Source: Mycobacterium triplex (GTDB lineage Bacteria > Actinomycetota > Actinomycetes > Mycobacteriales > Mycobacteriaceae). From it: a stretch of DNA of 64,000 bases. Shown here one piece after another: positions 42,432-51,080 of this stretch (the stretch's first letter is position 1; every line of letters starts with the position of its first letter). The notes beneath the pieces were generated by a model. It was not told where the DNA came from, searched no databases, and was given only the letters and a program-made list of their open reading frames with translations. The DNA lies in the NCBI RefSeq assembly GCF_000689255.1, contig NZ_HG964446.1, forward strand, positions 5,631,784-5,695,783. Direction: 5' to 3'. A program made the position numbers and the translations under genes.

Positions 42432-44084
42432 ATGCTCGACCGCATGCTCAGCGACGCCATGGATGCGCGTTCCGCAGCTCCCAACGTCGCAGTGCCCATC
42501 GCTTCCATTGGACGTGCGGCGGCTGCGGACGGCCGCGACTACCCCGACAAACTCGACGCCAAGCTGTTGCGCGTCGTGTTCGTCTGCGGTCTGGCCGCCG
42601 TGATGGCGATCGTGGACAGCACCGTCGTCGCGGTCGCGCAAGGAACCTTCGCCACCCAGTTCAATTCCACCCAGGCCGTCGTCTCGTGGACGGTGGCCGG
42701 CTACATGCTCGCGTTTGCGACCGTGATCCCGATTACCGGATGGGCGGCCGACAGGTTCGGCACCAAACGGCTTTTCATCTGGTCGGTCCTGGTGTTCATG
42801 CTCGGCTCGCTACTGTGCGCGATATCGCCAAACATCATGCTGCTCATCGCTTTTCGGGTGCTGCAAGGTGTGGGTGGCGGCATGCTGATGCCGCTGAGCT
42901 TCGTGATCCTGACTCAGGAGGCAGGCCCGAAGCGGGTTGGCCGGCTGATGGCGATCGGGGGAATTCCGATCCTGCTCGGCCCGATCGGTGGGCCGATCCT
43001 GGGCGGCTGGCTGGTCGGCGCCTACGGCTGGGAGTGGATCTTCCTGATCAACCTGCCGATCGGGCTGCTCGCGGTCGTTCTGGCGGCGATCACCTTCCCC
43101 AAGGATCGCCCCGCCCCCGCGGAATCCCTCGACGTCATAAGCGTGCTGCTGCTGCCGCCCGGCGTCACGCTATTCCTGGCCGGAGTGTCGTCCATTCCGG
43201 CGCGGGAAACGGTCGCCGATCGCATGGTGTTGGTGCCGACGATCACGGGGGTGTTGTTGATCGCGGCATTCGTCATCCACTCCTTCCGCACCAAACACCC
43301 GCTCATTGACCTGCGACTGTTCAAGAACCGCGTGGTCACCCATGCGAATCTTGCCCTGCTGGTATTCGGTGCCCCCTTTGTCGGGGTAGGCCTGCTGGTC
43401 CCGAGCTACTTCCAACTCGTGATGCACCAAACGCCGATGCAGTCAGGGATGCATCTGGTGCCGGTCGGCCTCGGCGCCGTGTTGACGATGCCGCTCGCCG
43501 GGGCATTCATGGACAAGCACGGACCCGGCAAGATTGTGCTGATCGGTCTCCCGGTGATGGCGGCGGGCCTGGGCATCTTCACGTGGGGAGTCGCCACGGA
43601 GGCCGCCTACAACCCGACGCTGCTGATCGGGCTCGCGGTCATGGGCCTGGGTATCGGCTGCACCACCACGCCGCTGTCCGCGGCGGTCCTGCAGGCGCTT
43701 GCCCCCCATCAGGTCGCGCGCGGGACCACTCTGGTGACGGTCAACCAGCAGGTCAGCGGATCGATCGGGGCGGCGTTGATGGCGGTGGTCCTGACGCAGT
43801 TGTTCAACCACAACCCGGTCCTGGTGACCGCGAACAAGCTGGTCGCGGCGCAACAAGAAGCCACCGGTAAACGCATGCCGATCGAGTCCTCGGCATCGGC
43901 ATGGAACACCCTGGGCCCCCAATTCGCCACCACCGTCACGCACGGCCTCTCCCACGCCTATACCGCGGTGTTCGTGGTGGCCGTCGCGTTGCTGGCGGTG
44001 ACGATCATCCCGGCGGCGTTCCTGCCGATGAAGCGGCCGGAGCCAGAGCACGACCCAGAGCCGGCCGAGGCGCCGGCCGCCTGA
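42432..44084 (+). CDS. DHA2-family MFS exporter, tandem paralogue
   Basis: 550 residues. It is closely similar to the upstream exporter throughout: GWAADRFGTKRLFIWS, RVLQGVGGGMLMPLS, GPIGGPILGGWL, HQTPMQSGMHL and APHQVARGTTLVTV. Even the N-terminus (MLSDAMDARSAAP after a short extra MLDR) and the sequence just before the start codon resemble each other. It is an obvious tandem duplication, probably with changed substrate range. It is followed by the convergent TetR gene after 15 bp. Confidence 0.92.
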   Translation: MLDRMLSDAMDARSAAPNVAVPIASIGRAAAADGRDYPDKLDAKLLRVVFVCGLAAVMAIVDSTVVAVAQGTFATQFNSTQAVVSWTVAGYMLAFATVIPITGWAADRFGTKRLFIWSVLVFMLGSLLCAISPNIMLLIAFRVLQGVGGGMLMPLSFVILTQEAGPKRVGRLMAIGGIPILLGPIGGPILGGWLVGAYGWEWIFLINLPIGLLAVVLAAITFPKDRPAPAESLDVISVLLLPPGVTLFLAGVSSIPARETVADRMVLVPTITGVLLIAAFVIHSFRTKHPLIDLRLFKNRVVTHANLALLVFGAPFVGVGLLVPSYFQLVMHQTPMQSGMHLVPVGLGAVLTMPLAGAFMDKHGPGKIVLIGLPVMAAGLGIFTWGVATEAAYNPTLLIGLAVMGLGIGCTTTPLSAAVLQALAPHQVARGTTLVTVNQQVSGSIGAALMAVVLTQLFNHNPVLVTANKLVAAQQEATGKRMPIESSASAWNTLGPQFATTVTHGLSHAYTAVFVVAVALLAVTIIPAAFLPMKRPEPEHDPEPAEAPAA

Positions 44085-44099
44085 TCCGGCTTACCCCGC

Positions 44100-44663
44100 T
44101 CAGCCCTCGAACAGCATCGTCGCGATCCGCAGCACCGTTTCCATCGGGTCGGCCCGTTTGACCGCGGCGTTGACCGCGTCATTGAGCCACAGCGTCGAAA
44201 ACCCATGCACCAGTGACCATGCCGCCAACTGCGCGCCCGCGGGGTCGGCCCGCGCGTGGGCATCGCGCAGCGTCGCCACCCCGCGTGAGAGCTCGGCACC
44301 GGCAGCGGCTTCCGCCGCGGCCAGTTCGGGGTCCGCGGCGTCCAGCAGCGACCTGTCGAACATCACCCGATAGTGGCCGGGATGGTCGATCGCGAACCGC
44401 ACGTAGGCCAGCGCCGCGTCGGCGAAGTGCCCCCGCGCGTTGGTCAGCGCCTCGGCCAGCAGCGCGAACCCCTGCGCGGCCAGGGCGGTGAACAGGCCGC
44501 GGCGATCGACGAAGTGGTGGGCCGGCGCGGCATGTGACACGCCCGCGGCCCGGGCGAGCTCGCGCAACGACAGCCCGTCCGCGCCGCGTTCGGCCACCAG
44601 CAGTGCCGCTTCGCTCAGGATCACCGCGCGCAGGTCGCCGTGGTGGTAATTCGGGCGGTCCAT
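44100..44663 (-). CDS. TetR-family regulator with WHG-type C-terminal domain
   Basis: 187 residues from ATG at 44663 (MDRPNYHHGDLRAVILSEAA, the typical start of this subfamily). An in-frame ATG at 44693 would add ten residues but lies inside an operator-like repeat. HTH about residues 9-55 (LSLRELARAAGVSHAAPAHHF). The C-terminal domain has AAWSLVHGFSTLWLNDAV, the WHG-like motif. It is divergent from the DoxX gene; direct repeats in the spacer are its likely binding sites. The DoxX-like gene is its most probable target. Confidence 0.88.
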   Translation of the reverse strand: MDRPNYHHGDLRAVILSEAALLVAERGADGLSLRELARAAGVSHAAPAHHFVDRRGLFTALAAQGFALLAEALTNARGHFADAALAYVRFAIDHPGHYRVMFDRSLLDAADPELAAAEAAAGAELSRGVATLRDAHARADPAGAQLAAWSLVHGFSTLWLNDAVNAAVKRADPMETVLRIATMLFEG

Positions 44664-44685
44664 GGCGGCCAGCATATCGAGCGAA

Positions 44686-44702
44686 CTTGACATTGACTAG
44701 AT
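44686..44702. promoter_or_regulatory. TetR operator-like repeat, copy 1
   Basis: CTTGACATTGACTAGAT matches CTTGTCACTGTCTAGAT (44730-44746) in 14 of 17 bases and is itself a loose palindrome. It lies 23 bp before the preferred TetR start codon. Confidence 0.55.
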
Positions 44703-44729
44703 CCGCCGTACGCTGGGGTAAAGCGCCAA

Positions 44730-44746
44730 CTTGTCACTGTCTAGAT
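44730..44746. promoter_or_regulatory. TetR operator-like repeat, copy 2
   Basis: CTTGTCACTGTCTAGAT is a direct copy of the repeat at 44686, spaced 44 bp (about four helical turns). The 15-mer CTTGTCACTGTCTAG is close to palindromic (CT-G-CA-TG-C-AG). It ends 10 bp before the DoxX start codon, so binding would block that gene. Confidence 0.6.
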
Positions 44747-44756
44747 TGGAATTGAG

Positions 44757-45203
44757 ATGGCTCCGCTGATCGCCCTGCTGTTGGGCAGCATCGTCGCCCG
44801 GGTCGCCGGCTTGCTCGGCGTCGGTTACCTCGCCGGCTGGACCGCGGCGATCGCCGTCGGACTGGCTGCCATGTTCGTCCTGACCGGGATCGCCCACTTC
44901 GCCCCGCCGCTGCGCCGCGACCTGATCGCGATCGTGCCGCCGCGACTGCCCGCTCCCGGCCTGCTTGTCACCATCACCGGGGTGCTGGAGCTGCTGGGCG
45001 CGGCCGGGCTGCTGCTTCCCGAGACCCGGGTCACGGCAGCGGCATGCCTGTTGCTGCTGATGCTGGCCATGTTCCCGGCCAACGTCTACGCGTCCCGGAT
45101 GCCCAACCCGCCCAAGTCGATGACGACGCGGCTACCCCAGCGCATCGCCACCGAGATCGCTTTTCTCGCCGCCGCCGTAGCGGTCGCCGTCGGCAGCGGC
45201 TAG
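44757..45203 (+). CDS. DoxX-like membrane protein
   Basis: 148 residues with four hydrophobic helices. Family marks are VLTGIAHFAPPLRRDLIAIVPP and ITGVLELLGAAGLLLP, then PANVYASR. DoxX-like proteins are small membrane proteins linked to thiol or oxidative stress in mycobacteria; biochemical role unknown. It starts at ATG 44757 and is controlled, by inference, by the divergent TetR. Its last 72 bp overlap antisense the 3' end of ptrB, an unusually long overlap. Confidence 0.84.
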   Translation: MAPLIALLLGSIVARVAGLLGVGYLAGWTAAIAVGLAAMFVLTGIAHFAPPLRRDLIAIVPPRLPAPGLLVTITGVLELLGAAGLLLPETRVTAAACLLLLMLAMFPANVYASRMPNPPKSMTTRLPQRIATEIAFLAAAVAVAVGSG

Positions 45204-47282
45204 CAGCCACGCGTATTGGAATGCGGTTTCCTGCCAACCCCGATAGCGGCCACTGACGCCGCCATGGCCGGCCGCCATCTGCGTCTTGAGCAGCACCGGG
45301 TTTCCATCGGTATTCGCGTGCCGCAACGCGGCCACCCACTTGGCCGGCTCCACATAGTAGACCCTGGTGTCGTTCAGCGACGTCATCGCCAGGATCGCGG
45401 GATACTTCTTGGCCTCGACGTTCTCGTAAGGCGAATATGACTTCATGTATGCGTAGACTTCGCTGTCGCTCAACGGGTTTCCCCATTCGTCCCACTCGGT
45501 GACGGTCAACGGCAGCGAGGGATCCAGGATTGTGGTCAGCGGGTCGACGAACGGGACCTGGGCGAGAATCCCGGCGAAAAGATCCGGCGCCATGTTGGCC
45601 ACCGCCCCCATCAGCAGGCCACCCGCGCTGCCCCCCAACGCCACCAGCTGGTGCGGACGCGTCACACCCGAATCCACCAAATGCCGTGCCGCCGCGACGA
45701 AGTCGGTGAAGGTGTTCTTCTTCTCCAGCAGTTTTCCGTGCTCGTACCACAGTCGGCCCATCTCTCCCCCGCCGCGGACGTGGGCGATGACGAACACCAT
45801 GCCCCGGTCCAGCAGCGACAACCGCGCGATGGAAAACGTTGGATCCGTGCATATTTCGTAGGCGCCGTAGCCGTAGATGAGGGTGGGCGCCGGAAATTCG
45901 AGGCCGGCACGATGGACGATCGACACCGGGATGCGGGTGCCGTCGGCGGCGAGTGCCCAGTCGCGCCGTTCGACGTAGTCGCTTGGCCGGTAGTCGCCGA
46001 GCACGGGTTGCTCACGCAACAAGGTGCGCTCACCGGTGCCCAGATCGACGTCGTAGACCCGCAGCGGCGTGACGAGCGATCCCGCCCTGATCCGCAGCTT
46101 CGGCGAAACCCAGTTCGGATTGCCACCCAGGCCCGACGACATCAGCTCCGAATCGAACGCGATTTCCTCGGGCTCACCGTATTCACCGTCGGCACCGATG
46201 GGCCACAACTGGATTCGCGGCAATGCTGCACGCCGGTAACTGATGACCAGATGGCCCGCAAAAGCGTCGACGGCTTCGAGCCGAACATCGTCGCGGTGTG
46301 CAACCAGGGTGCGCTGCTGCGTGGGATCGCTGACCGGGGCCTCGGCCAGCGTGAAGTTCACCGCGCCGTCGTTGTGCAGGATCAGGAATCGATCCTGTCC
46401 CCCCACCACCGCGTGCTCCACCGAGTATTCGACACCTTCGCGGCGCGGCAGCACCACGGTGAACTCGGCGTGCGGGTCCGCGGCGTCGGCGTAGCGCACC
46501 TCGGAGGTGACCGACGAGCCCGAGGCAATGAAGACATACGCCTCACTTCGGCTCAGGCCGGCCCCAAGCCAAAACCGTTCGTCGGCTTCGTGATACACCA
46601 ATTCCGGCGGATCGCCCGAGCCCAGCCGATACCGCCACACCTTGTCCGGGCGATGGGCGTCGTCCAGCGTCAGGTAGTACACGGTCCGGTGGTCGGCCGC
46701 CCATGTCACTCCGCTCGCGATGTCGGCGATCTCGTCGGGATACTTCTCACCGGTGCGTAAGTCCTTGAACCGCAACGTGTATTTCTCATCGCCGACGACG
46801 TCGACGGAGTAGGCGAGCAGGTTGGCATCCAGGCTGACCAGGGCGGCGCCCAGGGAAAAGAAGTCGTGCCCCTCGGCCTCTTCATTCGAATCGAGCAGAA
46901 TCTGCTCACCCGGAATGTCGGTGTTCTCGTCCAGAGCCGGCGGGTCCCAGTCGTCGGGATCGGCCACCGGGCAACGGCACTGGACCCGATACTGCTTTCC
47001 CTCGAAAGTGCGCGAGTAATACCACCAGTCGCCTTGCCGGGTCGGCACCGACAGGTCGGTTTCCTTGGTACGTGCCTTGATCTCGTCGAAGATCTTCTGC
47101 CGCAACGGTTCCAGGTGGGCAAGGGACCGGTCGACATAGTCGTTCTCGGCTTCGAGGTAGCCGATGACTTCGGGATTCGACTTTTCGCGCAGCCATTCGT
47201 ACGGATCGACGAACACATCGCCGTGGTGCTCGCGGGTGGTCTCCACCCGCTTCGCCACAGGTGGGGTACCGGAGTCCGTCAT
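45132..47282 (-). CDS. ptrB: Oligopeptidase B (prolyl oligopeptidase family S9A), intact
   Basis: 716 residues, the normal full length. Residues ~70-420 form the beta-propeller and the C-terminal part is the hydrolase domain with the nucleophile in LGGSAGGLLMG, the Asp in TSLNDTRVYYVEP and the His in MAAGHGGVSGR. It cleaves short peptides after Arg or Lys in the cytosol. The ATG at 47282 overlaps the purC stop (ATGA); the open frame beyond it is antisense of other sequence. The protein ends in a short DGDRYGGGEKSDLGG tail encoded opposite the DoxX gene. In M. tuberculosis H37Rv the gene is, as I recall, split into two ORFs (ptrBa/ptrBb); here it is whole. Confidence 0.94.
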   Translation of the reverse strand: MTDSGTPPVAKRVETTREHHGDVFVDPYEWLREKSNPEVIGYLEAENDYVDRSLAHLEPLRQKIFDEIKARTKETDLSVPTRQGDWWYYSRTFEGKQYRVQCRCPVADPDDWDPPALDENTDIPGEQILLDSNEEAEGHDFFSLGAALVSLDANLLAYSVDVVGDEKYTLRFKDLRTGEKYPDEIADIASGVTWAADHRTVYYLTLDDAHRPDKVWRYRLGSGDPPELVYHEADERFWLGAGLSRSEAYVFIASGSSVTSEVRYADAADPHAEFTVVLPRREGVEYSVEHAVVGGQDRFLILHNDGAVNFTLAEAPVSDPTQQRTLVAHRDDVRLEAVDAFAGHLVISYRRAALPRIQLWPIGADGEYGEPEEIAFDSELMSSGLGGNPNWVSPKLRIRAGSLVTPLRVYDVDLGTGERTLLREQPVLGDYRPSDYVERRDWALAADGTRIPVSIVHRAGLEFPAPTLIYGYGAYEICTDPTFSIARLSLLDRGMVFVIAHVRGGGEMGRLWYEHGKLLEKKNTFTDFVAAARHLVDSGVTRPHQLVALGGSAGGLLMGAVANMAPDLFAGILAQVPFVDPLTTILDPSLPLTVTEWDEWGNPLSDSEVYAYMKSYSPYENVEAKKYPAILAMTSLNDTRVYYVEPAKWVAALRHANTDGNPVLLKTQMAAGHGGVSGRYRGWQETAFQYAWLLAAADGDRYGGGEKSDLGGDALG

Positions 47283-48184
47283 ACGGCCGGGCCGATCCAG
47301 TCGCCGAAACTCAAACCGGAAATGCGTTCGTAGGCATTGATATAACGGTCGCGAGTGGCGGCAATGATGTCGTCCGGCAACGGTGGTGGCGGTTCGGTGC
47401 CGTGCCGGTCCCAGCCGGATTCTGGACTGGTGAGCCAATTGCGGACGAACTGCTTGTCGAAACTGGTCTGCACCACCCCGACGCGGTAATCCTCGGCGGG
47501 CCAGTACCGCGAGGAGTCCGGGGTGAAGATCTCGTCGGCCAGCAGCAGGTTGCCGTCGCGGTCGGTGCCGAATTCGAACTTGGTGTCGGCGATGATGATT
47601 CCCCTCGTCAAGGCATGGTCGGCGGCCTGCACATAGATCTGCAGCGTGCGGTCGCGCAGCTGATTGGCGCGCACCCCGCCCACCATCTCGATCACCCGGT
47701 CGAAGGCGATGTTCTCGTCGTGATCGCCCAGGGCGGCCTTGGTCGCCGGGGTGAACAGCGGCTGGGCGAACTTGCTGGCCTCGACCAGCCCCGGCGGCAG
47801 CGCAATGCCGCACACCTTGCCGGTCGCCTGATAGTCCACCAGCCCCGAGCCGGTCAGATAACCGCGGGCCACGCATTCCACCGGCATCATCTCCAGCTGA
47901 CGCACCACCAGCGCGCGGCCCAGCACCTCGTCGGGGATGCGGGGGTCGTCGGGCGGCCCGGCCAGGTGGTTGGGGGCTTGGACAAGATCGGAGACGAGGC
48001 CGAAGAAGAACACGCTCATCGCCGTCAGGATGCGGCCCTTGTCCGGGATCGTGCTGTCCAGGACGAAGTCGTACGCCGAGATCCGGTCGCTGGCGACCAG
48101 CAACAGGTGCTCTTCGTCGACGCGGTACAGCTCGCGGACCTTGCCGCTGGCCAGATGCTGGTAGTCGGACAGTGCAGGGCGCAT
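47279..48184 (-). CDS. purC: Phosphoribosylaminoimidazole-succinocarboxamide synthase (SAICAR synthetase)
   Basis: 301 residues, the single-domain PurC. It starts MRPALSDYQHLASGKVRELY, includes VVRQLEMMPVECVARGYLTGSG, IIADTKFEFGTD and ADEIFTPDSSRYWP, all family motifs. It joins aspartate to CAIR with ATP. The stop codon overlaps the ptrB start (ATGA), so the peptidase is probably translated together with it. Confidence 0.96.
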   Translation of the reverse strand: MRPALSDYQHLASGKVRELYRVDEEHLLLVASDRISAYDFVLDSTIPDKGRILTAMSVFFFGLVSDLVQAPNHLAGPPDDPRIPDEVLGRALVVRQLEMMPVECVARGYLTGSGLVDYQATGKVCGIALPPGLVEASKFAQPLFTPATKAALGDHDENIAFDRVIEMVGGVRANQLRDRTLQIYVQAADHALTRGIIIADTKFEFGTDRDGNLLLADEIFTPDSSRYWPAEDYRVGVVQTSFDKQFVRNWLTSPESGWDRHGTEPPPPLPDDIIAATRDRYINAYERISGLSFGDWIGPAV

Positions 48185-48241
48185 CGGGCCAGCCTATCGG
48201 GAAGCCCACCGGAGTCCTGGAGCTGTGCTGGGATCGAGGTC

Positions 48242-48862
48242 ATGAGATCGCGCTTCCTGCCCTATGCCACCACGCCCGGCCGATTGCTGGCCCAGCTGTT
48301 CAGCGACGTCGTCATCGTCGTGTGGACGGCGATCTGGTTGCTTGTCGGCACCGCCGTGTACGACGCCATCTCGACGATCGCCGACGCCGGCCGCCAGGTC
48401 GAGGATGGAACCCACAGCATCGCGGGGAACCTGGCCTCGGCAGGCCATGGCGCACAACACATTCCGGTCGTCGGCGACAATGTCAGCAAACCGCTCAACT
48501 CGGCCAGTCAGGCCGCGCTCGACATCGCGGGTGCCCTGCACGAGCTGGTCACCACGGCCGGCTGGCTCGCGGTGCTGCTCGCCCTGGCCGTCGTCGCTCC
48601 CCCGATCCTGATCGCCGACATGCCGTGGCTTTACCTGCGGCTGCGGTTTTTCCGGCGCAAACTGACCGTGACCGCCCTGGCCGCCACCCCGGCCGGCGAA
48701 CAGTTGTTGGCCCTGCGCGCGCTGACGAATCGTGCACCGGGGAAGCTGGCCGCGATCAGTGCGGATCCGGTCGGTGGCTGGCGTCAGCAGGACCCCGTCA
48801 CGATCCGCGCGCTCGCGGCGCTGGAACTGCGCTCGGCGGGGATCACGCTGCGCGCGCGCTAG
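48242..48862 (+). CDS. Membrane protein of unknown function (Rv0779c type)
   Basis: 206 residues starting MRSRFLPYATTPGRLLAQLFSD. Two transmembrane segments are visible: VVIVVWTAIWLLVGTAVYDA (about 22-41) and AGWLAVLLALAVVAPPILIA (about 102-121). Between them lies a soluble stretch of about 60 residues. The C-terminal part is cytoplasmic or periplasmic and rich in Ala, Arg. It matches in size and position the conserved protein Rv0779c. Function unknown. The stop overlaps the convergent TDT stop by 4 bp. Confidence 0.82.
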   Translation: MRSRFLPYATTPGRLLAQLFSDVVIVVWTAIWLLVGTAVYDAISTIADAGRQVEDGTHSIAGNLASAGHGAQHIPVVGDNVSKPLNSASQAALDIAGALHELVTTAGWLAVLLALAVVAPPILIADMPWLYLRLRFFRRKLTVTALAATPAGEQLLALRALTNRAPGKLAAISADPVGGWRQQDPVTIRALAALELRSAGITLRAR

Positions 48863-49836
48863 CGTGCGGCCAGCGCGCGCCGGGCCCGCAGCAATCCCGC
48901 CACGACCACGATCAGCCACGCTGCCAACGCGTCCCAGAAGAAGACCAGCGACACGGTGATCAGCGAGCGATGCCCGAGCTCGGCCGCCATCGTGTAGCTG
49001 GCGGCCGAGTACATGCCCAGCGGGAACACGAACGCCCACCACACCCCGGCGAAGTGCAGCATCTCGGGGCGACGACTCATCCGGTGCAAGCCGAAGTAGA
49101 TCAGTGGTGGTATCCACAGCGTGGCCGCCACCCAGGTCACGACCGTGACGACGAGTATCGGCCCGGAGAGCCACGCCGGGGCCAGGCGATGGATGTTGTC
49201 GCCGGCCAGCGTCGCAATCGCCAAGCCGCCCATCAGGATCCAGGTGTCGGGTTCGAAGCCGTCCCGATCCTGACGCTCGGCGACGGTGCGCGACAGGATC
49301 AGCCAGGTCATCAGCGCGTAGATACACAGCGCTACCACCCAGATCGGCACCGCCACGGAAAGCCACCAATGCTGGGACGTATAGCGGGCGACCTTGCCGG
49401 CCGAGATCGCCAGGCCGGAGGTGCCCACGCTGGCCAGCTCCCATGCGCCGTGCGCCTGGTGGCGCAATGCCCTCCAGCGTCGCGCCGCCATGTTGCGGGC
49501 GCTGAGCGCGATCAGCACCAGCCAGGACGCCAGCGCGGCAAGCCCCAGCACCCACAGCAGGACCGGCCGGGTTGCCAGCCGGCTGTCCAGCACCGCGCAG
49601 GCGGCCACAAACGTGAACAGCCGCAACGTCACATCGGGATCGCCGAAGTCCCAGCGCGCGCCGGTCACGATGACGAGCGCGACCAGGACCGCCAGGCCCA
49701 GCGAAGCGAGAATGCCGAGCCCTTCGCTGATCGCGCCGTAGTGGTGGTTGCCCGCGGCGATGGACAGGATTCCGGTCGCCATCACCGCGGCGAACACATC
49801 GGGTGACGGCTCGACGTCGGCGAGCCGGAACCTCAC
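48859..49836 (-). CDS. TDT/SLAC1-family membrane transporter
   Basis: 325 residues from GTG at 49836. About ten helices are predicted by hydrophobicity, starting FAAVMATGILSIAAGNHHYG, which is the conserved first helix of tellurite-resistance/dicarboxylate (TehA/SLAC1) transporters. HFAGVWWAFVFPLGMYS is the late signature helix. Family members move anions, malate or sulfite. The start codon overlaps the cyp126 stop (GTGA), so it ends the purB-cyp126 transcription unit. Confidence 0.86.
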   Translation of the reverse strand: MRFRLADVEPSPDVFAAVMATGILSIAAGNHHYGAISEGLGILASLGLAVLVALVIVTGARWDFGDPDVTLRLFTFVAACAVLDSRLATRPVLLWVLGLAALASWLVLIALSARNMAARRWRALRHQAHGAWELASVGTSGLAISAGKVARYTSQHWWLSVAVPIWVVALCIYALMTWLILSRTVAERQDRDGFEPDTWILMGGLAIATLAGDNIHRLAPAWLSGPILVVTVVTWVAATLWIPPLIYFGLHRMSRRPEMLHFAGVWWAFVFPLGMYSAASYTMAAELGHRSLITVSLVFFWDALAAWLIVVVAGLLRARRALAAR

Positions 49837-51080
49837 GATGCCTCGGTTAGTTCCACGACCAAGTGCCGGATTCCGGTGTGGCGGTTGCTCCGCGTCCATT
49901 CCACCGGCCGCACCACCCGCACGGCGCCGAAGCGCGACAGCAGCTCCTCGTACAGGACGCGCAGCTCCAGGCGCGCCAGATTGGCCCCCAGGCAGTAGTG
50001 CACACCCTGGCCGAAGCCCAAGTGCGGATTGGGTTTTCGGCCGATGTCGAACTCGTCCGCACGGTCGAACACGCCGGCGTCGCGGTTGGCCGAGCCCTCC
50101 CAGATCTGTACCTTCTGCCCGGCTTCGATCGACTGCCCGCCGAGAACGACGTCACGGGTGGCGGTGCGCCGCTTGGACGGCGACGGCGAGGTCCACCGCA
50201 CCATCTCCTCGACGGCCGTTGGCAGTAATCCGAAATCCGCACGCAGGGCCCGCAATTGGTCCGGGTGCTCGGCCAACGACAGCAGCCCGCCCGCGACCGC
50301 GTTGCGGGTCGTCTCCGCGCCGGCACTGAACAGCAGGCTGAAGAACAGATACACCTCGAGATCGGACGGGACCGGTCCGTCCACCTGTTCGACCGTCGCG
50401 TTGGCGACGACCGACAACATGTCGTCGGTCGGATTGGCACGTTTCGACGCGATCAGCTCTTGGCCGTAGTTGTACATTCGCGACCCGGCCTCTTCAGCCG
50501 ACAGCTGTGACAGGGACGCCTTGCGCGAGCCGCCGAAGTCGAACTGCGGCTCGATGGCCTCGAAGAGCCAATGCCGTTCGGATTCAGGCACTCCCAGTAG
50601 GATGCAGATCATCTGCATCGGCAGTTCGGCGGCGATATCGACGAGGAAGTCGAAGGGTTCGCCGGGCACCACGTGATCCAACAGCCGTTGTGCCCGGGCC
50701 CGCAGGTCGTCTTCGATGCGGCGGATCATCCGCGGCGTCAGCCCGGAGCTGACCAGTCGCCGAATCTGGGAATGCCGCGGATCGTCCATCATGTTGAGGA
50801 CTTGGCCCGCGATGGACAGGTCCTGTAACAGCGTCCCGCCGAACGGTCGGGTACCGCCGGTCACCGATGAGTAGGTCACCGGGTCTTTCAGCACGGCAAG
50901 GTTTTCCGCGTAGGTTGCCACGGACCAGAAGCCCTCACCGTCCGGGGTGTTGTCGGTCGGCTCATGCCAGTAGACCGGCGCCTCGCGGCGGTGCACCGCG
51001 AACAGCTCATGGGGAAAACCGTTGGCGAAGTTATCCAGATCGGTGAAATCGATCCCCGAGAGCGCGCCGGCGAGAGTCAC
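49833..51080 (-). CDS. cyp126: Cytochrome P450 CYP126
   Basis: 415 residues. Haem loop FGQGVHYCLGANLARLE (Cys ~364), I-helix SLLFSAGAETTRNAV, K-helix ExxR in VEEMVRW. Sequence and place directly after purB match CYP126A1 of M. tuberculosis (Rv0778). GTG start at 51080 overlaps the purB stop codon (GTGA) and its own stop overlaps the transporter start, so it is tightly coupled with purine synthesis genes. The natural substrate is not established, to my knowledge; no ferredoxin is adjacent. Confidence 0.93.
   Translation of the reverse strand: MTLAGALSGIDFTDLDNFANGFPHELFAVHRREAPVYWHEPTDNTPDGEGFWSVATYAENLAVLKDPVTYSSVTGGTRPFGGTLLQDLSIAGQVLNMMDDPRHSQIRRLVSSGLTPRMIRRIEDDLRARAQRLLDHVVPGEPFDFLVDIAAELPMQMICILLGVPESERHWLFEAIEPQFDFGGSRKASLSQLSAEEAGSRMYNYGQELIASKRANPTDDMLSVVANATVEQVDGPVPSDLEVYLFFSLLFSAGAETTRNAVAGGLLSLAEHPDQLRALRADFGLLPTAVEEMVRWTSPSPSKRRTATRDVVLGGQSIEAGQKVQIWEGSANRDAGVFDRADEFDIGRKPNPHLGFGQGVHYCLGANLARLELRVLYEELLSRFGAVRVVRPVEWTRSNRHTGIRHLVVELTEAS

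Noticed and set aside
45132..48209. A 1025-residue frame joining ptrB to upstream sequence
   Set aside because: The upstream 309 codons overlap purC in another frame on the same strand; PurC is unmistakable, and ptrB has a good start in ATGA at 47282.
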